Origin: Chalara sp. BL73
Taxonomy: Eukaryota > Ascomycota > Leotiomycetes > Helotiales
Length of the DNA stretch: 64,000 nt
Assembly (NCBI GenBank): GCA_918026815.1
Contig: CAKJVC010000087.1
Location: 62,001-126,000, forward strand
Direction of reading: 5' to 3'
The translations under genes were made by a program, and so were the position numbers. Of this stretch, positions 1-9,041 are shown in pieces. Under the pieces are notes generated by a model. That model made no database searches. It saw only the letters and a list, made by a program, of their open reading frames with translations, and had not been told where the DNA came from. The first letter of the stretch is position 1. Every line of letters starts with the position of its first letter.

Positions 1-64
1 ATGGCAGGATCAAAAACTTCCGAGTCCAACCGACACGATTACCAAAGAATATTGGCTAATCCGA

Positions 65-988
65 TTGTGCGTTAGGATCCCCGAGAACCAACTTCAAGAT
101 TCTGCGGAATCGTCGTTCCTTGGGATTTTCAATCAAGAATTAGAGGGGCTGTCAAGCAATTTGATTGATGTTGAGCTTCTCTTCGGCATCCAAAATGTTG
201 GTACGATCATGGAACCGCCCATATCGGAGCTGTTTGGAAACTTAAAATTCTCACCTCAACTGTATGTGGCCATCATATTATGGATTGGGTTGGAAGCTCT
301 CACAAAGCTTGAATAACTGTTGATCGCTTTGGCGCAGCATCATAGCTGACTCTGGATAGGCCCCCTACGATGAATGTGCCTGATATATGCGTTTCCAGCA
401 GTGCTCCTGGGAACGATGTCTATGGCAGTTACTTATTAATTTGTAATCATTCTGATTGTCATGGAAAGAGATCTTTTACCAACAAACAAGCACTAAAGTA
501 AGAGCCGACGCACAGGTTCGCCTTTCCCACGCGCTGACAATATGACAAGGAAGCACATGGAACGACACACTCGCCCTTATCCATGTCCGGTCAGTGGTTG
601 CACAGTCAACTCTTTTGGAACGAAAGGGGATCTACAGCGTCACCATCGTCAGGTCCATGAAAGGCATCAATTCAGATGCCCGGACCACACCTGTGACCGC
701 CACAATCAAGGGTTCGGCCGCAAAGATAATCTGCGGGAGCATTTGAGGCGTATGCATCCACTCCGCGATAATGGGAGTGATGTTCTGGAGATGGACGACG
801 GTGCAATTAAGGATGCATCACCTGCAAGTGCTCCTGAGATTATCCCAGAAGTGAGATCTGACCAGCCTCATGCTGTCAGACCTCCACTTAAAGCTGAATT
901 AGAGGCTGAGCTTGTAAAGCTAGAGGCTACGAAAGCGGAGATGGAGCGTGATATTGAGGCGTTAAAGCGAGTGTTGCAAATGATGTAG
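65..988 (+). CDS. C2H2 zinc-finger protein, 5' end uncertain
   Basis: Probable nucleic-acid-binding protein. The frame joins across exons ..261, 360-497 and 550-988, with introns 262-359 and 498-549 (GTATGT/ATAG and GTAAGA/CAAG). The second intron sits inside a finger and splicing restores it. Three fingers follow one another: CNHSDC with a distal histidine pair after KKHMERH, then CPVSGC with HHRQVH, then CPDHTC with HLRRMH. The C-terminal ~35 residues are Glu/Lys/Leu-rich and look like a short coiled coil. The N-terminal exon is open from 65 to 261 but I see no convincing ATG. An ATG at base 1 is in another frame and would need one more intron, so the start may lie outside the window. No target or regulon can be inferred. 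The fingers are secure; the first exon is tentative. Confidence 0.65.
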
Positions 989-1139
989 AGCAATGACAAT
1001 GGCAAGCCGAAAGCATTTTTCAAATGGCAGGAATGTGAATTTTTCAATGCTTCCTAAGTCTGTAACTCAATAACTATTGAACGGAAAAGGGCTTAATAGT
1101 AGATTGTATTTCAATCATATTTACTCCTGGTAGTATATT

Positions 1140-2544
1140 TCAAATTTCATAGCACAACATAAACAAGATTGACAGAACAAACAGCATTCCCATGGTCGAG
1201 CCTTGCAAGAGGCTAGATTTTACAGCTGCACTAGAGCGAAAATCGGCCTCCGATGCTGGTGTTGGCGTTGCTGTTATCCGTGGCGCAGAGCCAACCCCAG
1301 TGCCTCCCGGGCTTGCAGCTACACCATCGCCAGATCTTGTGCCATTTGAGATCGCATTCGGGCTTCCGCTAGTGGTTCCATTTGAGGGCCTAGAAATCAT
1401 ATCGACTCTTGTTCTATTAGTCCCTACGCTGGTTGTAGATCCTGCTAGAGCAGCGACCACGCCGAAGTATGCTGGTTTTCGTACAATTTCTTCATCAAAC
1501 AAGTCTGCCGCGCCAAATCCGGTGAATGTAGATGGTACCCATGAGTACTTTCTATGTCAGAAGCCTATCTTGGAGAAAGTACATTTGGAGAGATATACCT
1601 TATCACCAAAATCCCAGACCGTTACTCCAACGCAGCCACTAACAGCCAGACATGCAGCAACGCTATCCTGATAGTCCGTGCTCTGCTGCGTAAGGAGAGC
1701 TGGTGTACTTGGTACTTGCATTCGAATATCCAACTCTGTCAACGCAACCTCGACTCCCAGCGCCGTGAAGGACTGCATATTCGAGGTTTGCGTAGCCTTC
1801 GATGGAGTTGCTCCCACAATAAAATGACTCTGAAATCCCACACCATCAATCCTCGTACCTGCCGCCTTCAACGATTTTACAATATTCAGAGCAGCTGTAG
1901 TCTTTGGACTTGGTGTTTCGATAGAAAAATCGTTGTAATAGAGCTTGGCCGCTGGATCAGCTGCAGCAGCGGCTTCGAATGCAATCCTAATGTAATCCTC
2001 CCCAAGCACATTGAAGAAAACATCATTTCTAAATGTTCCATTGTCATTCAAGGCTTCATTCACCACATCCCATGCATAACATTGTCCTTTGTAGTGTGTA
2101 ACTGTTTCAGTGATGTGATTCTCGAGGGCAGTAGTTAATGTCGCTTTTGTCCAAGTTCCGCCAGACACCCAAGAGGGTAGCTGTTGGTGCCAAACCAGAG
2201 TATGGCATCTCAATATCTGTCGATTATTTTCTGCGAGACTAACAATTGCATCTCCGCTTATGAATGTAAAACTTCCTGGGTCTGGCTCGACGGAGTCCCA
2301 TTTCTGTTGATTGGCAGGCGTAATCTGGCCAAAGTCACTGGTATTAGATAGAGCTGCACTGTATGCTGGGTCGTTAGCCGGATTGTCTGTCGCGGTACCA
2401 AAATATAATAGGCCCTGTTGACCATTAGCTTCAAAGATCACAACTGAGTGGAGGAGGCTTACTCACGGCAGATTTTGCCAGAGTGTGAAGCTGCGCGTAT
2501 GCAAAAGATACAAAGAAAAGAGCTAATGTATTAGTGGCACGCAT
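1140..2544 (-). CDS. GH10 endo-beta-1,4-xylanase, secreted, probable GPI anchor
   Basis: Cleaves the xylan backbone outside the cell. Exons 2467-2544, 1599-2414 and 1140-1547 give 433 aa; the introns are 52 and 51 nt. Signal peptide [18 protein letters not shown]. The GH10 barrel spans about residues 20-320, with LYFGTATDN near its start. The acid/base Glu146 lies in DVVNEALND and the nucleophile Glu253 in ALTELDIRM; the barrel ends with VWDFGDKYSW. After it come ~85 Ser/Thr/Pro/Gly-rich residues and a short hydrophobic C-terminus ([16 protein letters not shown]), the layout of a GPI-attachment signal. The 3' splice at 1547/1548 was chosen because it restores DKYSW, usual at the end of the GH10 barrel. 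No carbohydrate-binding module is visible. Enzyme class is confident from the motifs; GPI anchoring is inferred from the tail alone. Confidence 0.9.
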
Positions 2545-5186
2545 AATGATAGATAGCAGACTCTTCACAGATGTACTTGTACAACAAGCAAAACGATCGA
2601 CCAGCGAAATGGAAAAACACAGAGAAAGAAGAAAAGAAATTACGAGCAGAGCTTTCCATGTTCAGGAACCAAACTGTATACTATTAGCAACAATCTGGTA
2701 TGATCCCATATTTCGAAAGCCGATGAGGCTTCAAATTTGGAGAGCATGAAGTTCCATAACGCAATCAGTCTTCCGAGTCCGAACTTCATTTTAACATGCT
2801 GTGAATTTGGCAGATCGAGGATCGTTCGTCCATATATCTGGTTCAGATGGAGTAGCAGGTTCCAGTTGGCTTCAGATCGTGTTTCAGAATGGGTTCGCGG
2901 ATGATGTTGATGCGTCTCAAACGTCTTAAGGCTGTCGTCAGAATATGCTGCCAGCCATCACTCGCTTGTCGCTTAGGGCGTGGGCTGACAAAAGCACCAA
3001 AACCTCCATAAACACGGCAATCAGCCCTCAAGAGCGCCTTGAAATACCTTTATGTGACGATTATTTCCTATCAATGTGAAGCTGGTGATGATATCAGGCC
3101 TTGATTCTAGGGCAGCATTGTAGAGGATCCGTCAAGCGCTGTGACTACAATCAGCAGTACAACACCAATATACAAGGTATTTTGTTTTTCACTATCAAGC
3201 GCGAAGCCTTTCCCTTCTAAATGCGATTTTAGCTAAACAATTCTCTTATCCTTTGACCAGATTCTACCAAATTGATGCTCAATAGCCTGGAATATAGAGA
3301 AAGCAAGACTAGTACAATAGTCACTCCAATATCCTCAAATTTGCCCTTCGCTATGCTCTCCGGTGGACATATTTCGTTCAAAGGAACCCAACTTCAACCT
3401 CGCTGATTATGACCGGGGTGATACTTTTGGACTGGTTGGAATGCCGGAATGCTTGCGATCTTGTGGAAAGCCTCAGATCATCATGAAGAAACACAACACT
3501 TACGCTTCTTTTGGGATAGGGAATTGATGCGTGAATAACTATCTTGGAACGCTGAGCACGTATGCATGAGAACCACCTATTCCAGACTGAGCCATCATTG
3601 CTTTCGTTCAAGGGCGTAAAGGCGTGCTGAGCCCATGCCTTACTTTCATTCTTAGAGAATCAAGCACGTCTAGACTTCAGGCTGCTAGTGACCGGACTCA
3701 AGTGCTGGAGCCAGAGCAAGGGAACTTAGCTCAAGCCCAACTGGTGACATCTTCCGTCCGGAACATATCGAAGGACTTGAATATCCCACCAAGCCTTGCC
3801 CATGTCGTTCTGGTGAATGTCCTCTCCTGATCTCTGCCAAAATAGAGGGAGTGAAGCCACTTAAAAAATGCAGTGATAAGCACAGGTATGGTTCCACGAC
3901 AAAGCCTTGGTATTCTGTTGACACTGTCATAATATTTGGCCTAAACGAAATTGAGGAAAGTCTCCTCCGTAAGGCAAGACGGAATCAAACCTGCTAGATC
4001 AGCAAGGCGAGCTGCAGCTCTTGAGTGGGACTTGAGGACTGCCATTTTCTTATTATAGAATCAGACCCAGACCCCTTGGTTGGGAATCTTCGTGCAGCGT
4101 CGGACGGGTTTATATGAAAGATGCGATCGTTGCCCCTGTCATTTTGCAGATATTGGGACAGATCAAGCATAGGAACTGCGAAGAGATTACCCAAGACTTC
4201 GCAAAAGCGGAAGCTGACCCGAATGGTAAAACTTGGATTCCGTCGCAAATATTAACGGATGACGATATCTATAGTATGCGGCATGCGAGAGCGGCTGTCG
4301 ACAGCTTGATTGCGGGGTACTATAATAAAGTTTCAATTTTCGCGCTCATCTTTCTTTCATGTTTAATCTTTTATCTAGGTCATTCGACTTTTCTGTTAAT
4401 CGGTCGCTCACTGCAATCTCGATTTCAGAATTGGCATTTTGCACTATTTTCTACTTGAACAGACTGACTCCTTTCATCGCTTAGTCGGAGATACTACCTG
4501 CTGTGTTGCTGGATGCACGTTCATATGCAGGTTCGAAGTCCCTGCTTCGGACGATGCATCGTTGCTATTCCGTAAACGAGTTTAACATGAAATAGGAGCC
4601 GAGGGACAAGGGACCCCTGGCGGTGAAGCCTATGCGTGATATATAGATTGGAAAACGCCAATATCCATGAAAAGCCAGGTTCCAAAGAATGTGGTACTTA
4701 ATAGGATAGCTTCATTTTCGCCTAATCAGGCTGCTTGTTCGGCATCTGGCTAAATCGCTAAATGAAAAAATTTAAGTGTCCAGACTCATGATCCGATCAA
4801 TTCTATTTTAAGATTCAATTATTTACTTTAGCCAATTGTTTACTTGTGCTTATTTGAGAGATTTCATTTACAATTAATTGAAATGCAGCTTCGTTGCGTG
4901 CAACTGGTGTTTTTAATGACTTTCTCGACTCTTGGCTTGATGGGACAGAATCTCATGGCTTTGGTCACTGTTCGTATCCCAAGCTATGGCATCTGGAAGA
5001 TCACAAGGTCGTATTTGTCTTTCGTTATCTGCTACAAGAAGGAGTTTGGTCCCATAAGTAGAGATCGACAGATTGAGGATATTGATGAAGTCAACTTTCA
5101 GTCCATCATCCTAAAAGCTCGAGAACGCTTAGTGAGGGCCATCAAATGCAGTTTTTATGTAAAACTTTACTAAAGCGATCAGGATC
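2545..5186. other. 2.6 kb without a recognised gene
   Basis: Contains only short open frames on both strands with no recognisable domain. The longest are at 4114-4458 and 4844-5173 on the plus strand. The second ends just upstream of the repeat-protein gene and could be part of its 5' region. The stretch 4740-4860 is AT-rich. I see no RNA gene or repeat. Confidence 0.5.
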
Positions 5187-7390
5187 ATGATGCAGATTGT
5201 TCTCCTCCTATCGTCTCTCACTGCGGTCTGCTTTGGTGCAGCCATTCCTAATCCTCAAGAATGGGGCAGTCCGACTTCTTTGAGCTCACGTCCACAGCCG
5301 ACATACACAATTGTCGTTCCATGCTTTCCTGGAGTTCCAAACTGCATCCCTACGACACTCACTGTCGCAGCAAATGATGCTGCTGAGGCTACAGTATTGG
5401 CTAGAGAGGCTGTTCCTCAGGATCCGATCAGTGTCACACGGACCGTACTAATTCCAACCCCTGACAAGCCTACTACAACATCAACTTCCAAGAAGCCTAC
5501 TTCAACGAAGACATCAAGCAAGACGACAGCTGTAACGACTTCTAAGAAACCGAGTTCGACCTCCACTAAAAAAACATCCACTTCAACTTCAAAGACGCAC
5601 TCAAAGCGCCAGGAACTCGGGAGCCCAAGTCGGACATTGCTGTTTCCTCTCCCGCCAACTCCTAAGCCTACTTCCACTAAAAAGACATCAACCTCTACGA
5701 AGAATACCTACTGGAGAAGGCAGGAGCTCGGTAGTCCAACACGGACAGTGCTACTTCCTACCAGTGCGCCACCTACGTCGTCCAAGACATCAAGCTCAAT
5801 TACATCCAAAAAGACGTCCACGTCAACTAGCAAGTCGTCTTACACACACTGGTGGCGGCGACAGGAGCTCGGCAGCCCAACTCGAACAGTCCTCCTACCC
5901 ACCCCGCCTGGACCCTTGCCTACAACGTCCGGCAAACCCCCGATTTCGACAACAAAAAAGCCTGGTTTTCCTTGGCCTACGCACTCATGGCCATGGTGGA
6001 CTCCAAAACCAACAAGCTATCATACTGTGACCATCGTAAGTTATTTGATTCTTTGCTGAATCTAAGCACTCTTCAAGCAGCGCCTTTTGCCATTCGCTAT
6101 CATGCTCAACAAACCATGAAACACGCTTATGGCGATTGTTGTCGTAAGGGAAGCAATTCATCTTCGTCTCATCTAGGTGCTCATCTATGTATTTACTTGC
6201 TGTTAAATATCGAAGAGGCGATGGTGCGATGACTCGATCAGAACGCAGCCACTAATAAAATTTTGTATAGACATCAACTGTCGGCCCGCCATCTACTACA
6301 CGCTCGACAGTCACAACAGGCCCAGTTGGTACCACCCGATACACCAGCACTGGCGAAGCATCAACTAGAACGGTTTCAACGCCTTTAATAGTGCCGATTG
6401 ACAAAAGACAAGAACTTGGCACTCCTTCTCGTACTCTCCTGTGGCCATGGCACCCTTGGCCAACTCAAACCATCACGACCATATTCGTAACTATTACTCA
6501 AACAGTAAGTGAAGGTGGAGTGGGATATCACCGAAGTGTACCTTCCATTTTCAACGATTCAATGGGACTCTTGTTTATATACACGGAGGAGCATTTTAAG
6601 AATGATTTCAACGCAGCTGTCACTGACGTGTAGTATTACAGTACCTTCCGCCTGGCCCAACCGCTCCTCCGTACTCGCCGACTCCCTCTAGGACGGATGA
6701 TTATTACTCATCCACTTCGCGAAGGCCGTCTTCTACCCTCCAGATAACTCTTGAGAATCGACAGGTGCTTGAGCAGCCAACTCGCACTGTTCTGCTGCCA
6801 ACGACAATTGTCAGCCTTAGTGACGTTTACATCACAAAAACAGGTGAGCAGCCCTTAAGTTTATGGATTTTTAAAGAATGTTATGTAATCCTTCAGTCGA
6901 GTGAATGGCTCGACAATTGGCTTTTATTCTTTGGTTCATGCTTAGAAATCCCCGTGACATAGAACTACAACTAACTCAAGCCTCAGAATACCTGACAGCC
7001 ACCGCAATCACAACAAAGCTCTCAACAGTGAAAGTCCCAACAACCCTCACATCAGTCACTACCACAACAACCTGCACTGAAAAGCCGGTTCCCACGACCT
7101 GGGATAGCTCTCCCGCCAACCCAGGGACCTCACGTACAACATCCTATGGCGTCGACCCAACTTCGCGCACCGCCTCTGCAACCCTGACTGTCGCGTATGA
7201 CAAGCGACAAGTGATTGGCGGCCCTATTCCGTCTTTCACGATCCCGGAAAGCATCTCATGGGTTGATGCTACGCCCATTCCGACAAGAACGTATGGGAAA
7301 AGGCAGAAATTAGAGAGCCCGACAAGGAGCTTCACGATCGTCACACCGGTGACGACTGGGAGAGAAGTCACTGTTTACAGAGAGATTTAG
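5187..7390 (+). CDS. Secreted Kex2-processed repeat protein (KEP) candidate; peptide precursor
   Basis: Four exons, 5187-6035, 6271-6504, 6642-6843 and 6987-7390, join in frame to 562 aa. Signal peptide MMQIVLLLSSLTAVCFGAA. The body is Ser/Thr/Pro/Lys-rich and low in complexity, punctuated by a peptide that always starts with Gln directly after a basic site: KR141, RR178, RR225, KR329, NR401 (weak), KR502 and KR534. The repeated peptide is QELGSPTRTVLLP in the two best copies; the others vary (QELGSPSRTLLFP, QELGTPSRTLLWP, QVLEQPTRTVLLP, QVIGGPIPSFTIP, QKLESPTRSFTIV). Two degenerate copies lie near the N-terminus (QEWGSPTSL at 24-32; TRTVLIP at 84-90). Dibasic sites before a conserved repeat are the hallmark of KEX2-processed repeat proteins, which release secreted peptides or feed RiPP pathways. 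No UstYa-type or other modifying gene is visible nearby. An adhesin-like wall protein is the main alternative. The gene model is strong; processing is inferred. Confidence 0.8.
5610..5648 (+). repeat. Core peptide repeat copy 1
   Basis: Encodes QELGSPSRTLLFP immediately after Lys-Arg (residues 140-141). Confidence 0.85.
5721..5759 (+). repeat. Core peptide repeat copy 2
   Basis: Encodes QELGSPTRTVLLP after Arg-Arg (177-178). Identical in protein to copy 3 but with synonymous base differences. Confidence 0.85.
5862..5900 (+). repeat. Core peptide repeat copy 3
   Basis: Encodes QELGSPTRTVLLP after Trp-Trp-Arg-Arg (222-225). Confidence 0.85.
6409..6447 (+). repeat. Core peptide repeat copy 4
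   Basis: Encodes QELGTPSRTLLWP after Asp-Lys-Arg (327-329), in exon 2. A Trp/His/Pro-rich stretch (WHPWP) follows. Confidence 0.8.
6762..6800 (+). repeat. Core peptide repeat copy 5, weak cleavage site
   Basis: Encodes QVLEQPTRTVLLP after Glu-Asn-Arg, in exon 3. The first basic residue of the dibasic site is replaced by Asn, so Kex2 cleavage may be lost here. Confidence 0.7.
7208..7246 (+). repeat. Core peptide repeat copy 6, diverged
   Basis: Encodes QVIGGPIPSFTIP after Asp-Lys-Arg (500-502), in exon 4. Confidence 0.65.
7304..7342 (+). repeat. Core peptide repeat copy 7, diverged
   Basis: Encodes QKLESPTRSFTIV after Gly-Lys-Arg (532-534), close to the C-terminus. Confidence 0.7.
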
Positions 7391-9041
7391 GACTCAGAAG
7401 AAGATACCCGGTGGTCATTTATGTCATTGGATTGGATTTGGTGCTTCTCTGATAGTAGATGTTATGGGCCGATGCAAAAGGGTTCAGGAGCAAGAGAATA
7501 CTTGAAAAGTAGAGCTGATTAGTGGCCGGAACTTGTTAACAACGCGCTTATTTCTTGAAGTCGATGGCGAAAGTCATCACATCGTGCACTGTCTTGTTCA
7601 TTCATTGACAGGTGTCTGAGATTTCACGTTCATCTGAATAACCCTTCCCTTGGTGGAAAAAAAAAAAAGGATCGATTGGGAAGCGATATGCACAGAGAAG
7701 GACCAAGCGATCTTGTTCCATTTACTCACGTCGATCCTAAATCGTCTGATCGATTGTGGGGTATAAGCTTTCCCCGGAAAATTTCGCCGTCTTGGTAGTC
7801 CCAAAATAACTCGACACTATGGGTAAATGCCGCTGGCGAGGAGACAGCCTATCGGCACTTTCTGCCAATATCCTGTGCTGTAACCCCTCCTTCCCACTTA
7901 CCACTCACCGCATGGGATGAATGTGCATTGCATGTCTCGATTCTAGACTCGGCTCGTCATGCGGTTTTGCGATGGCATCACTTTCCATTTCTGGCGTAAG
8001 CGTCTGTTCCTGCCAAACTTGGTATGGTGCAGTGCGGCTTAAATCTTGGACGGAAGTTGGTCAGATGTAAAATGAAGACCGAGCTGGGCCGCGAAATCGC
8101 TATTTGATTGGCCGGTTGGCACGTAAACACTGGCTGCTACAAAGTTTTTTTTCTCTTGGTGCTGCCTTGGAAACTAGAAGATGCGTTCAAAATTTATCTA
8201 GACATCGGACTTAGCGCTTGCCAGGGCTTCCTCATGCTAATATCTCAGTACCCTGCCTCAACTCTGCGATCACATTGGAGCCTGGATATTAGTGCCCCGA
8301 TGGCACCCCTTAAGTTTTCGATTTTCCGAAGCGTGAGGCTGTAAACATGTGACACTGTTGTGCCCGTTCGAGGCTTTTGACATCCTCATTCTCCTAAATT
8401 CACAATGACGGTATCATGAATTCTTCCAAAAGCATGTTCTATGTAGTATGTATTTTGTGGAGAACTGTACCAAATCTTCTTCACTCCACTCAGATTCATG
8501 TCAGCCTCGTGTTTTTGAGAAGATGGCTCTAGAATGTATTCCAACAGTCATCCAAAGGGTAGGTCTTTGAGGAAAGTTGCAACGAGGAAATCTCAAAATG
8601 CTCACTGGAATAACTCAGGCCGAGTGCCATTAGTTTCTATGTCAACAGGCAATTTCAACAAATACTGTTGTTGAAGCGTGAACCCTGCCGGGATACATTT
8701 CGGGTGCCGTAGGGTGCTTACCACTTTCGGAAACCCATTATCAAATGGGGTGTTAGTAGACTGCTATGTAAATGCTCTCCTTACGATACGGTGAAGGCAG
8801 TGGATAGACAAGGCCCCTCGGAGCTGCAAGCTCCTAGCGAAGTTTGAGTCCACGGTGAGGGAATATATTCCTTTCCAAGGCGGGGTGTTTAATGGGAACA
8901 GGTTGGAGTCAGACGTCAGAGACTGGGTGTCAGGTGGGAAATATGAGGACTGACAAGGGACGATAATTACAGTGTTGACAATTGAGATCTTAAATTCTGT
9001 GGCCTTAAAATTCATTGAAATTCCAACGTACTACAATATAC
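7391..9041. other. 1.65 kb intergenic, no gene seen
   Basis: Separates the 3' end of the repeat-protein gene from the 3' end of the minus-strand RBR ligase (convergent genes). A 12-base A run lies near 7658-7669. Open frames here are short and featureless. Confidence 0.5.

Noticed and set aside
1554..2138. 195-codon plus-strand frame
   Set aside because: Antisense to the GH10 xylanase, whose motifs and introns are unambiguous.
4114..4458. 115-codon plus-strand open frame
   Set aside because: No recognisable domain, no splice partners giving a longer protein, and a hydrophobic tail made of AT-rich codons; not enough to call a gene.
4525..4555. GGTTCGAA resembling a tRNA T-arm
   Set aside because: No matching acceptor, D or anticodon stems could be built around it.
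5417..5677. Minus-strand open frame inside the repeat-protein gene
   Set aside because: It is the mirror of the Ser/Thr/Lys-rich coding repeats, giving Val/Glu-rich low complexity.
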